Origin: Kitasatospora aureofaciens | GTDB taxonomy: Bacteria > Actinomycetota > Actinomycetes > Streptomycetales > Streptomycetaceae | DNA length: 54,854 nt | Reading direction: 5' to 3' | NCBI RefSeq assembly: GCF_019192735.1 | Contig: NZ_JAHTKP010000052.1 | Location: 1-54,854, forward strand | Shown here: one piece after another, positions 25,896-33,620 of the stretch | Layout of the letters: each line of letters opens with the position of its first letter | Position numbering within the stretch: the stretch's first letter is position 1 | Program-made: the position numbers and the translations under genes | Notes under the pieces: generated by a model | What the model was told of the DNA's origin: nothing | The model's database searches: none | What the model saw: the letters and a program-made list of their open reading frames with translations, nothing else

Positions 25896-26956
25896 ACGCA
25901 CCCGCCTCGGCCACCGCCGCCCGGCGCCGCGACCGACGCGTCTACCTGCGCAGCCACCCCGTCCTGTTCGCCCTGCTCTGCGCCACCCGCCGCCGCCCGG
26001 TGGTCCGGATCGGCCGGACGGTCCTGGTGCACGGCACCGACGCCTACCGCGAGGCGCTCACCCGGGTGCCGCTCGACCGCACCGCCGACGGCACGACCGG
26101 CGGCGCGGCGGCCCGGCTCACCGACGGCGGCCTGCTGTTCGACCAGGAGGGCGACGACCACCGGGCTGCCCGGCGGGCGGTGGCCGACGGGATCAACTCC
26201 GGTGCGCAGAAGCGGATCCGGCCGCTCTGGCAGGCGGTGCTCGCCGCACGCGTCCCCGCTCTCGCCACCGGCACGCTCGAACTCGTCGACCTCACCGAGG
26301 AGTTGGCCGGCGTCACCGCCGCCGCGCTGGTCGTCTCGGACGCCTGCCCACGCCAACTCGCCTGCGCCGCACGGGCGGCCGCCGCGGCGGCCGCCCGCGA
26401 CCATCTGCCCGGGCCGCGCCGCCGCCGCCGAGGCGCCGGTACCGCCGAGGCGGCCCGGCTCACCGCGCTGCTCCCCGACCCGCGCGACGCGATGCTCGCC
26501 GTCGCAGCCGTGAACACCACCCTGGCCGCCGTCCCCCGGGCCGTCGCCTGGTGCGCGGACGCCGGACTCTGGCCCACCGTGGACGAGACGACCGCGCCCC
26601 GGCTCGCCGCCGAACTCCTGCGCCTGACCGCGCCGTCCCCACTGCTCCCCCGGGTCGCCGCCGCCGACGCCACGGTGGCCGGCCGCCCGGTCCGGGCGGG
26701 CGACCGGCTGATCCTGGTCGCCCGGCACGCCGCCCGGGCCCACCAGCGCACCCCCGCCGACTCCCCGGCCGCCACCCAGGCCGTCTTCGGCGCCGGCCCG
26801 CACGCCTGCCCGGGCGCCGGCCTCGCCCGCACCCAACTCGCCGACGTCCTGGTCGCGTTGGCCCACCACCGCCCGGTCGTCACCCGCGCCCGCGTCGACC
26901 GCCGCTCCGCCCTGCCTGGCTACGCCGAACTCACCCTCCGCCGGGGCACACCCTGA
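25892..26956 (+). CDS. Short, divergent cytochrome P450
   Basis: A 354-residue P450, about 50 residues shorter than usual. The heme motif FGAGPHACPG (Cys306) and the K-helix ELLR (241-244) are intact, and the C-helix DDHRAARR is recognisable. The I-helix reads AAVNTT (205-210) where AGxETT/AGxDTT is expected: the threonine is kept but the acid is Asn208. This could change oxygen activation or indicate peroxygenase-like chemistry. The N-terminus lacks a membrane anchor, as in soluble bacterial P450s. GTG 25892 overlaps the ligase stop by 4 nt. It probably oxidises the acyl chain or product of the operon. Confidence 0.85.
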   Translation: MNAPASATAARRRDRRVYLRSHPVLFALLCATRRRPVVRIGRTVLVHGTDAYREALTRVPLDRTADGTTGGAAARLTDGGLLFDQEGDDHRAARRAVADGINSGAQKRIRPLWQAVLAARVPALATGTLELVDLTEELAGVTAAALVVSDACPRQLACAARAAAAAAARDHLPGPRRRRRGAGTAEAARLTALLPDPRDAMLAVAAVNTTLAAVPRAVAWCADAGLWPTVDETTAPRLAAELLRLTAPSPLLPRVAAADATVAGRPVRAGDRLILVARHAARAHQRTPADSPAATQAVFGAGPHACPGAGLARTQLADVLVALAHHRPVVTRARVDRRSALPGYAELTLRRGTP

Positions 26957-26987
26957 TCAGCATCGCCCACCCACCAAGGACTCCCTG

Positions 26988-27881
26988 ATGCGCATCGCCG
27001 TCACCGGCGCCGCCGGCTTCTGCGGCGCCCACCTCGCCCGCGCCGCCGCCGAACACGGCCTGGACGTGCGCTGCTACGGCCGCCGACCCGGCCCGGTCGG
27101 GCAGCACGTGCCGTGGGACGCCACCGCCGGCGACCCGGACTTCACCGGCGCCGACCTGGTCGTCCACTGCGCCGCCGCCGTCGCCGACCTGCCGCCGGGC
27201 TCCCCCGCCGAGGCCCACCAGCACGCCGTGAACGTCACCGGCACCGAGCGCGTGCTGCGCGCCGCCGCCGGCCGCCCGGTCGTCCAGGTGAGCAGCGCCA
27301 GCGTCTACGACCCACGGCTCACCGCCCCCGCCGTCACCGAGGACCACCCCACCGCCGCCGGCCAGCTCAACGCGTACGGCCGCACCAAGGCCGCCGCCGA
27401 GCAGCGCGCACTCGCGGCGGGCGCCGTCGTGCTGCGTCCGCGCGCCGTGTACGGCCCGGCCGATCCGCATCTCGTCCCCCAGCTGCTGGCCCGCGCCCGG
27501 CACGGCCTGCTGCTGCTCCCCGGCGGGGACGTCCGGCTCAGCCTGACCGCCGTGGCCAACCTCACCGACGCCTGCCTGGCCGCCCTGGGCCTCACCGGCG
27601 CCCCGCCCTGGCCGTCCGGCGCGTACAACATCGCCGACGCCACGCCGTACCGACGCGACGAGGCCGTCCGCCGGGTCCTCGCGGCACACCGCGTACGCGC
27701 CCGGATCGGGCACGTCCCCGCCCCGCTCGCCCGCCTCGCCGCCCGGACCGGCCGCGTGCCCGGTCTGACGCCGTACGCCGTGGACCTGCTCGCCCGCGGC
27801 GTCGTCCTCGACCTCGCCCGGGCCCGTGCCCAGGGCTGGCGGCCGCGGCACGACCTCACCACCTACCGTCCCGACGCCTGA
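26988..27881 (+). CDS. OleD-like NAD(P)-dependent reductase (extended SDR)
   Basis: A 297-residue extended short-chain dehydrogenase. The dinucleotide motif is TGAAGFCG (6-13), the catalytic Ser lies in VQVSSASVYD, and Tyr130/Lys134 form YGRTK. OleD enzymes reduce 2-alkyl-3-oxo acids to 3-hydroxy acids before OleC acts, and belong to the same 3-beta-HSD/epimerase branch. With OleA- and OleC-like genes upstream this is the best reading; a sugar-nucleotide epimerase serving the glycosyltransferase is the alternative. It starts 31 nt after the P450 and ends at a hairpin, closing the operon. Confidence 0.83.
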   Translation: MRIAVTGAAGFCGAHLARAAAEHGLDVRCYGRRPGPVGQHVPWDATAGDPDFTGADLVVHCAAAVADLPPGSPAEAHQHAVNVTGTERVLRAAAGRPVVQVSSASVYDPRLTAPAVTEDHPTAAGQLNAYGRTKAAAEQRALAAGAVVLRPRAVYGPADPHLVPQLLARARHGLLLLPGGDVRLSLTAVANLTDACLAALGLTGAPPWPSGAYNIADATPYRRDEAVRRVLAAHRVRARIGHVPAPLARLAARTGRVPGLTPYAVDLLARGVVLDLARARAQGWRPRHDLTTYRPDA

Positions 27882-27914
27882 GGCCCGGCACCCCGCGAAG
27901 GGGTACCGGGCCTC
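27880..27914. terminator. Terminator at the end of the Ole-like operon
   Basis: A 15-bp stem with one mismatch (27880-27894 with 27900-27914) begins within the OleD-like stop codon. The convergent DUF5326 gene ends 10 nt further on, so it probably works in both directions. Confidence 0.8.
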
Positions 27915-27924
27915 GGGCAGGACT

Positions 27925-28125
27925 TCAGCTCTTCGCTGCCTTCTTCACCAGGATCCACACCGCCGCCGCGATGCCGACGACGACGAGCAGCTTGATCAGC
28001 ATGCCCAGCAGCGCGCCGATGACGCCGAACACGAAGGTCACGACGTTCCAGGCCAGCACCAGGACCAGCACCGGGACAACGATGTTGCGCACCCAGGAGG
28101 GCAGCGACTTCCAGAACTCAGCCAT
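27925..28125 (-). CDS. DUF5326-like small membrane protein
   Basis: A 66-residue protein. An amphipathic start, MAEFWKSLPSWVRNIVVPVL, leads into two transmembrane helices (about 13-38 and 40-60), and the tail is basic (VKKAAKS). Pattern and length fit the actinobacterial DUF5326 family. ATG 28125 is chosen over an upstream ATG (28230) because AAGGA lies a few bases upstream and the longer N-terminus is polar filler. Function is unknown. Confidence 0.8.
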   Translation of the reverse strand: MAEFWKSLPSWVRNIVVPVLVLVLAWNVVTFVFGVIGALLGMLIKLLVVVGIAAAVWILVKKAAKS

Positions 28126-28290
28126 GTCCGTTCCTTCTCTCCCCTCGGGCCGGCTGCCGTCCGGTGCCGCATCCCGCTTGCTTTCGGTACTTCGATCGTA
28201 CGGGGGCGCAAGTGCCGGAACGAGGCCCAACGGCCCGGAGAGAACCCCGAGATCACCCCGAGCCGCGACCCCGGGGGTGCCCCTGAGGGT

Positions 28291-28354
28291 CCCCGGCGGG
28301 AGGTCGGACCGGCCGGCGCTCGCCCCGGCGGGAGGTCAGACCGGCCAGCGCTCG
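28291..28354. repeat. 32-bp tandem duplication over the tenA stop
   Basis: Bases 28291-28322 and 28323-28354 are 30 of 32 identical. The second unit contains the last codons and stop of tenA; the first is a copy of that stretch placed just beyond the stop. It is a short local duplication without coding effect. Confidence 0.8.
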
Positions 28355-29004
28355 CCCCGCCAGGCGGCGTCCCAGAACATCCACTCGTAGCGCGAGGTGG
28401 TCGTGAAGTGCTCGACCACCCGGCGGCGCTCGGCGGGGGAGATCTCCTCGCCGATCCGGTCGGCGAGCACCAGCACCCGCCGCACCACGGACTGGAACGC
28501 CTCGTCGCCGTAGGTGGCGATCCACTTGGCGTACAGCGGGTCGGGGGAGCCCTGGGCGAGCAGCGCCTCACCGACCCGGGCGTAGATCCAGTAGCAGGGC
28601 AGCACCGCGCCGAGCGCCTCCGCGAAGGAGCCGCCGTAGACGGTGGCCAGCAGGTAGCTGGTGTACGCCCGGGTGGTGGGCAACACCGGCTCGGCGGCGG
28701 CCTGTTCGGCGCTGCCGCCGAAGGCGGTCAGGAACTCGGCGTGCATGCCCTGCTCGGCCGCGAGGGCGCCGACCGCGTCGTCGGCGAAGGCCCGCACGTC
28801 CTCCTCGCCGGGAGCCTTGGCGGCGCAGACGGCGAGCGCGCGGGCGTAGTCGCGCAGATAGTGCGAGTCCTGGACGACGAAGTGGCGGAACGCCTCGCGC
28901 GGCAGCGTGCCGTCGGTGAGGCCGCCGATGAAGGGGTGGGCGAGGATCTCGGCGTAGACCGGCTCGATGGCCGCCCAGAGTTCTTCCGTCAGGCTCAGGC
29001 TCAT
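28336..29004 (-). CDS. tenA: TenA-family aminopyrimidine aminohydrolase (thiaminase II)
   Basis: A 222-residue all-helical TenA/THI-4 protein. The family catalytic residues are visible: Asp46 (HFVVQDSHYL), Cys137 (VLPCYWIYARVG) and Glu207 (RYEWMFWDAAW). TenA hydrolyses aminomethyl-aminopyrimidine to hydroxymethylpyrimidine, salvaging degraded thiamin. ATG 29004 has GAGGTG upstream and overlaps the stop of a 26-codon mini-ORF (ATGA). It is not linked to thiC (9 kb away), and no TPP riboswitch is visible ahead of it. Confidence 0.95.
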   Translation of the reverse strand: MSLSLTEELWAAIEPVYAEILAHPFIGGLTDGTLPREAFRHFVVQDSHYLRDYARALAVCAAKAPGEEDVRAFADDAVGALAAEQGMHAEFLTAFGGSAEQAAAEPVLPTTRAYTSYLLATVYGGSFAEALGAVLPCYWIYARVGEALLAQGSPDPLYAKWIATYGDEAFQSVVRRVLVLADRIGEEISPAERRRVVEHFTTTSRYEWMFWDAAWRGERWPV

Positions 29005-29081
29005 GCGCCCACCTCGCTGCGCTCGGCGGGGGCATCCGCCCACGCGCGCCCTTCAATGATTCGCTCGCTGCGCTCGCTCAT
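29001..29081 (-). CDS. Leaderless 26-codon upstream ORF coupled to tenA
   Basis: From ATG 29081 the frame encodes 26 residues beginning MSERSERIIEGRAWADAP and stops at TGA 29001-29003, which overlaps the tenA ATG. There is no usable ribosome site, but TAGGGT lies exactly 7 nt before the ATG, the spacing of leaderless actinobacterial transcripts. It could set tenA translation by coupling. The product is Arg/Ser/Glu-rich with an internal ERSE repeat. Expression is inferred. Confidence 0.5.
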   Translation of the reverse strand: MSERSERIIEGRAWADAPAERSEVGA

Positions 29082-29088
29082 GCTCCCG

Positions 29089-29094
29089 ACCCTA
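29089..29094 (-). promoter_or_regulatory. Candidate -10 element for tenA (leaderless)
   Basis: TAGGGT on the minus strand fits the TANNNT -10 consensus and lies 7 nt before ATG 29081. The -35 region is poor (TGACAC about 13 nt upstream), as is common in streptomycetes. Confidence 0.5.
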
Positions 29095-29215
29095 GACGAC
29101 CGGGAACGTGTCACTCCTCGGGCGGAGAGAACACCACCCGGGACCACCGGCATTCAACACCAACATGCGGGTGGGAGCTTCCCTGCGTACCCGGCGGCCT
29201 GCCAGGCTGGGCGGC

Positions 29216-29596
29216 ATGAAGGGTTTCGTTCTCAAAACGCTGATCAATGCGGTGGCCATCTGGGTCGCCGCCTGGATCGTCACCGGTATCCAACTCACCG
29301 ACGGCAAGGCCGACTGGCAGCACAAGGCGCTGACGGTGGTGGCCGTCGCCCTGGTCTTCGGCGTGGTCAACTGGCTGATCAAGCCGGTCGTCAAGCTGTT
29401 CTCGTTCCCGCTGTTCATCCTCACCCTGGGCCTGATCACCTTCGTGATCAACGCCCTGATGCTCCTGCTGACCTCCTGGGCCTCGGAGAAGCTGAACCTG
29501 GACTTCCACGTCACCGGTTTCGTGCCGGCCCTGTTCGGCTCGCTGATCATCAGCCTGGTCTCGTGGGGCCTGCACCTGGCCCTGGACGACGACTGA
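29216..29596 (+). CDS. Phage-holin superfamily IV (YvlD-like) membrane protein
   Basis: A 126-residue protein with four transmembrane helices: FVLKTLINAVAIWVAAWIV, LTVVAVALVFGVVNWLIKPV, FSFPLFILTLGLITFVINAL and VPALFGSLIISLVSWGLHLA. The NWLIKPVVKLFSFPLFILTL segment is diagnostic of the family (Phage_holin_4_2/YvlD). Despite the name, most chromosomal members are ordinary envelope proteins with unclear roles. ATG 29216 begins the first helix, while an upstream ATG adds polar filler. It is monocistronic with a strong terminator. Confidence 0.88.
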   Translation: MKGFVLKTLINAVAIWVAAWIVTGIQLTDGKADWQHKALTVVAVALVFGVVNWLIKPVVKLFSFPLFILTLGLITFVINALMLLLTSWASEKLNLDFHVTGFVPALFGSLIISLVSWGLHLALDDD

Positions 29597-29619
29597 GCAC
29601 GGCCGTGCCGCGACGCGAG

Positions 29620-29659
29620 AAGGGCCCGTGCCCGGGTGGTTCACCGGGTACGGGCCCTT
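29620..29659 (+). terminator. Intrinsic terminator with U-run
   Basis: A 16-bp stem with one G-U-type mismatch (29620-29635 with 29644-29659) is followed by TTT. It starts 23 nt after the holin-like stop. Confidence 0.85.
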
Positions 29660-29886
29660 TTCCGCTGCTCCGCCTCCTTCGGCCGGCCGCGTGGGCCTGC
29701 CTCTTCGGCCGCTCACCCCGCGTTCTCACATCCTCTGAGGATGTCCGCGAGCTGGGCGTCGATCTCACCGCCGGCGAGCACAGCGCCCCACCAGAAAAGA
29801 AAACGGACGCACCCACCCGGGTCGGCGTTTCGGCCCCGCCGCCGTGCGGGAGACTCCCGCACAACGCTCCCGCCCCGGAGGTCGCC

Positions 29887-30429
29887 ATGGGCCCCGACAA
29901 CCGAACCCCGCCACCGCGGCCCGTCGTGAAGCGCACCGCCCGGGCAATCCTGCTGGAGCTGGATCCGGACGACCCGTACGGCCCGGCCGCCATCGTGCTG
30001 ATCCGCCGGGTCCGGCCCGGCTCGCCCCATCCGTACTGGATCACCCCCGGCGGCGGGGTCGAAGGCGGCGACCGCACGGTGGTGGAGGCGCTGCACCGCG
30101 AGGTGGACGAGGAGCTCGGCGGCAAGATCGTCGACGTCGTGCCCGCCTTCGTCGACACCATCAGCCACACCCACCACGACGACGGGACGCTGCTCCACCC
30201 GCACGGGGTCAAGGTGCAGCACTTCTTCGCCTGCCGGCTCGCCTCGATGGACCTCAGCCGGCGGCACGGGCCGGAGGTGGAGGACCCCAACGGCGAGTAC
30301 GAGGTGGTCCGGCTGCCCTTCACGCGCGAGGGCGTCACCTCGGTCAACGTCGTCCCGCCCCGGCTGCGGGCGTACCTGGCGGCCAACATCGAGGGCATCC
30401 GCGCCCTGCTCGCGCCCGACCTCGGCTAG
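29887..30429 (+). CDS. NUDIX hydrolase
   Basis: A 180-residue NUDIX protein. The box reads GGGVEGGDRTVVEALHREVD followed by EELGG. The metal-binding REVDEELG half is canonical, while the first glutamate of the consensus is replaced by Asp. Strands before it (RAILLELD, AAIVLIRRV) and the loop PYWITPGGG fit the fold. The substrate is unknown, probably a nucleoside diphosphate derivative. GGAGG lies about 6 nt upstream of ATG 29887. Its stop overlaps the stop of the convergent flavohemoprotein by 4 nt (shared CTAG). Confidence 0.9.
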   Translation: MGPDNRTPPPRPVVKRTARAILLELDPDDPYGPAAIVLIRRVRPGSPHPYWITPGGGVEGGDRTVVEALHREVDEELGGKIVDVVPAFVDTISHTHHDDGTLLHPHGVKVQHFFACRLASMDLSRRHGPEVEDPNGEYEVVRLPFTREGVTSVNVVPPRLRAYLAANIEGIRALLAPDLG

Positions 30430-32051
30430 CCCGCGGCCAGATCGCCGACCAGGTCGTGCCGGATCCGCTCCGGCGGCACCCCGGAGCGCAGCAGCACCCC
30501 GACCCCCCGGCGGATCATCGCGGCGGGCCCGCTGAGGACCGCGTCCCGGCCGTCCCACGGGCCGAACCGGCCCACCACCTCGGGCAGTTCGCCGGTCAGC
30601 GCGCCCTCGGCGGGGCCGGTGCCGGACACCACGGGACGCACGATGAGCCACGGGTGCCGCCGGGCCAGCTCGTACAGCCCGTCCAGCTCGTACAGCTCGG
30701 CAGCGCGGCGGGCCCCGTAGAACACCTCGACGGCCCGCCCGACACCGTGCTCGGCGACCTCCTCGACCATCGCGCGGATCGGCGCGATCCCGGTACCGCC
30801 GCCGAGGCAGAGCAGGCCCGCGCCGGAGGTGTGGTCGACGGTCATCGCCCCGGCCGCCGGGCCCAGCCGCAGGACGTCGCCGGGGGCGGCGCGGTGGACG
30901 AGCGCGTTGCTCACCCAGCCCGCCTGGACGGCCTTGACGTGGAAGGTCAGCAGCCCGTCCGGGCGGGGCGCCGAGGCGAACGAGAAGTGCCGCCAGACCC
31001 GCGGCCACCAGGGCGTCTCCAGGCTGGTGTACTGCCCGGCCCGGAACGGGTACGCCTGGTCGGGGCGGACGGTGATCACCGCGACGTCCCGGGTGCGGCG
31101 CTCGTGCCGGACCACCTCGCCGTGCCACCAGGGCGGGGAGGTCCGGGCGGCCTCCTCGGCGGCCTCGATCATGATCGAGGAGACCAGCCGGTAGACCCGG
31201 CGCCAGGCCAGCTCGGTGGCGGCGTCCCAGCGGCTGCCCGCGTACCGGGCCAGCGCCTGCACCAGGCACTCCCCCACCGGAGCGTAGTGGCCGGTCAGCG
31301 TGCCGTACCGGCGGTGGCCGCGGCCGAGCGCGCTCAGGTAGGTCCGCAGGCCGTCCGGGTCGTCCGCGCTGCGGGCGGCGGCCAGCAGGGCGCGGAAGAG
31401 GCGGTCGCGCTGGACGTCCATGGCGGCCGGGAAGAGCGCGCGGACCTCGGGGTGGTGCAGGAAGATCAGCGCGTAGAAGTGTGCGGTGGCCCGGTCGGCG
31501 ACCGGTTCGACGACGGCCAGGCTGGCCCGGATCAGCTCGATGTCCCGTGCGGTGGGCGGAAGTTCGGCGGCGGCCGAGCCGGTGCCGGGGTCGATGGCCG
31601 GGGCCGGACGGTTCTCCGCGAGGGTCTGCACGGCCCAGGCGTGGCTCCAACCATCGCCGGGACCGGCCCAGTTGAGGCCGGGGGCGTCGGTGAACAGCGG
31701 ACGGAACGCCGGGGCGGCGGGCGGTGCGGCGGGCTCCGGGAAGCTCGGCGCGGGGACGGCCGGCGGCTGGGCCGGCGGGTCCGGGATCACCTGGCGCACC
31801 GGCCCGGGGGCGGCCGGAGCCACCGGGCCGAGCACGAGGTCGGGCACCGCCGGCAGGACGGCCGTCGGCGCGTCCGCCGGCACCTGCGGCGGATCCAGCG
31901 GGTCCAGCGGCAGGCGTCCTGGCGCCTCCGCCGATGCCACTGGCCCCCTCGGCACGGGAACAGCCGGCGGGAGCTCCGCCAGGCCAGGGACGGAGGCGAC
32001 CCCCGCCGAGCCGTGCCCGGTGCGGACCAGAAGTGTCCTGCGGGACTTCAC
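30426..32051 (-). CDS. Flavohemoprotein-like globin/FAD/NAD reductase with Pro-rich N-terminus
   Basis: About 541 residues. The first 130 are Pro/Ala-rich and probably disordered. A globin domain follows (FYALIFLHHPEVRALFP with the B10 Tyr, and the proximal His in GRGHRRYG, then HYAPVGECLV). An FAD-binding barrel (RHFSFASAP) and an NAD-binding domain (CLGGGTGIAPIRAM) complete it. This is the domain order of Hmp-type nitric-oxide dioxygenases, which detoxify NO to nitrate. Standard Hmp is about 400 residues, so the extension is unusual. The start is uncertain: GTG 32051 is assumed, TTG 32168 is also open, and neither has a strong ribosome site. Confidence 0.87.
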   Translation of the reverse strand: MKSRRTLLVRTGHGSAGVASVPGLAELPPAVPVPRGPVASAEAPGRLPLDPLDPPQVPADAPTAVLPAVPDLVLGPVAPAAPGPVRQVIPDPPAQPPAVPAPSFPEPAAPPAAPAFRPLFTDAPGLNWAGPGDGWSHAWAVQTLAENRPAPAIDPGTGSAAAELPPTARDIELIRASLAVVEPVADRATAHFYALIFLHHPEVRALFPAAMDVQRDRLFRALLAAARSADDPDGLRTYLSALGRGHRRYGTLTGHYAPVGECLVQALARYAGSRWDAATELAWRRVYRLVSSIMIEAAEEAARTSPPWWHGEVVRHERRTRDVAVITVRPDQAYPFRAGQYTSLETPWWPRVWRHFSFASAPRPDGLLTFHVKAVQAGWVSNALVHRAAPGDVLRLGPAAGAMTVDHTSGAGLLCLGGGTGIAPIRAMVEEVAEHGVGRAVEVFYGARRAAELYELDGLYELARRHPWLIVRPVVSGTGPAEGALTGELPEVVGRFGPWDGRDAVLSGPAAMIRRGVGVLLRSGVPPERIRHDLVGDLAAG

Positions 32052-32307
32052 CGCAACGTTTCGAGTACCCAAGAGAATCGTTTCGCCTCCGGCCGGCCTG
32101 CGCCACCACCTGGCTTGTCTCTGCTGACGCCTAGGCAGCGTGGCACGCCCGAACTGCTCATCCGACAAATCGCGCGAAGCCCGGACACCCGGGCCCGGGA
32201 CGCGCTACTCTCGCTCGATCTGTGGTCGCCCTGCGTGGTCCCCCCGTCCACCCAGGGCGACCCTGCCCTGCTCAGCGCCGCCCCGGAACTGCCCCGGCGG
32301 CGGCACC

Positions 32308-33618
32308 TCAGAGCTGCCGCAGCAGCGTCCCCGGCCGCTCCACGCAGTCCGCGACGAACCGCAGGAACCCGCCCGCCGTCCCGCCGTCGCAGACCCGGTG
32401 GTCGAAGGTGAACGACAGCTGCGTCACCTCGCGCACCGCCAACTGCCCCTCGTGCACCCAGGGTTTGGCGACGATCCGGCCGACGCCGAGCATCGCCGCC
32501 TCCGGGTGGTTGAGGATCGGCGTGGAGCCGTCCACACCGAACACGCCGTAGTTGTTCAACGTGAAGGTGCCGCCGGTCAGTTCGGCCGGGGTCAGTGAGC
32601 CCTTGCGGGCCGCCTCGGTCAACCGGCCCAGCTCCTCGCCGAGTTGCTCGGTGGTCAGCGCCTGCGCCTCCCGCACCACCGGGACGACCAGCCCGCGCTC
32701 GCCCTGCGCGGCGAAGCCCAGGTGCACCACCTGATGCCGGATGATGCCCGAACCGTCCTCCGTCATACTTGAGTTGAGCTCGGGGAAGCGCGCCAGTGCC
32801 ACCGTGCAGATCCGGGCGAGCAACGCCAGCACACTCACCTTCGGGCCCGGCGCGGAGTTCAACTGCCGCCGCAGCGCCATCAGTTCGGTGGCATCCGCGT
32901 CCACCCAGCAGGTCGCGGCGGGGATCTCGCGGTGGCTGCGGCTGAGCTTCTCGGCCACCGCCTTGCGCAGCCCGCGCAGCGGGATGACACCCTCGACGAC
33001 GGCCGCCGCCTGAGCAGCCGGAGCGGAAACCTTCGCCGCGACCGCCCGTTCGACGTCCGCACGCACGATCAGTCCGTCCGGCCCGCTGCCGGTGAGCGCG
33101 GCCAGGTCGACCCCCTGCTCCCGGGCCAGCCGCCGCACCAGCGGCGAGATCACCGGCACCACGGCGGGAGCGGCAGAGACAGCGGGAGCAACGGGAGCAA
33201 CGGGCGCGGCGACCGCCACGGGAGCAGCCCCGGTCACGCCGACCCGGCGCCGCCGCCCACTCCGCCCGGGCTCCGCAACGCCGTACCCGACCAGCGGGCG
33301 CTCCACCTCCGTAGCCGGAGCAGCCGAAACAGCGGACCCGCCCCCCGGTGCGTCCGTCGGCCCGTCCACCGGGGCCACCGCCACCGTCACCAGCGGCGCG
33401 CCCACGGCGACCTCCTCGCCCGGCTCGCCGTACCGCGCGGTGACCACCCCGCCGTACGGGCAGGGCACCTCCACCACGGCCTTGGCCGTCTCCACCTCCA
33501 CCACCGGCTGGTCGACGGCGATCACCTCGCCGACCTCGACCATCCAGCGCACCACCTCCGCCCCGGTCAGTCCCTCACCGAGGTCGGGCAGGGTGAACTC
33601 GCGTACGACGGGCATCAT
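32308..33618 (-). CDS. bkdC: Branched-chain 2-oxoacid dehydrogenase E2 (dihydrolipoyl acyltransferase)
   Basis: A 436-residue E2. The lipoyl domain has Lys46 in VEVETAKAVVEV. A Pro/Ala linker follows, then a peripheral-subunit-binding domain (SPLVRRLAREQGVDLAALTG) and the acyltransferase catalytic domain ending TFDHRVCDGG, with His407 and Asp411 of HxxxD. One lipoyl domain is present. It transfers the branched acyl group to CoA, supplying isobutyryl-, isovaleryl- and 2-methylbutyryl-CoA for catabolism and branched fatty-acid priming. It starts 2 nt after the E1beta stop, last in the bkd operon. Confidence 0.95.
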   Translation of the reverse strand: MMPVVREFTLPDLGEGLTGAEVVRWMVEVGEVIAVDQPVVEVETAKAVVEVPCPYGGVVTARYGEPGEEVAVGAPLVTVAVAPVDGPTDAPGGGSAVSAAPATEVERPLVGYGVAEPGRSGRRRRVGVTGAAPVAVAAPVAPVAPAVSAAPAVVPVISPLVRRLAREQGVDLAALTGSGPDGLIVRADVERAVAAKVSAPAAQAAAVVEGVIPLRGLRKAVAEKLSRSHREIPAATCWVDADATELMALRRQLNSAPGPKVSVLALLARICTVALARFPELNSSMTEDGSGIIRHQVVHLGFAAQGERGLVVPVVREAQALTTEQLGEELGRLTEAARKGSLTPAELTGGTFTLNNYGVFGVDGSTPILNHPEAAMLGVGRIVAKPWVHEGQLAVREVTQLSFTFDHRVCDGGTAGGFLRFVADCVERPGTLLRQL

Positions 33619-33620
33619 CC

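Noticed and set aside
26988..27881. SDR as a UDP-sugar epimerase making the donor for the glycosyltransferase
   Set aside because: Not excluded, but the OleA/OleC neighbours make an OleD-type reductase the better reading; it stays as an alternative only.
28624..29100. TPP riboswitch upstream of tenA
   Set aside because: Neither CTGAGA nor the ACCTGA/TAATGCC aptamer parts are present ahead of tenA; a short coupled ORF occupies the leader.
29216..29596. Holin-like gene as a sign of a prophage
   Set aside because: The family is widespread in chromosomes and no other phage gene, integrase or attachment site is present.
29844..32411. 855-codon plus-strand frame over the NUDIX and flavohemoprotein genes
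   Set aside because: It overlaps two well-supported genes in other frames and has no recognisable motif.
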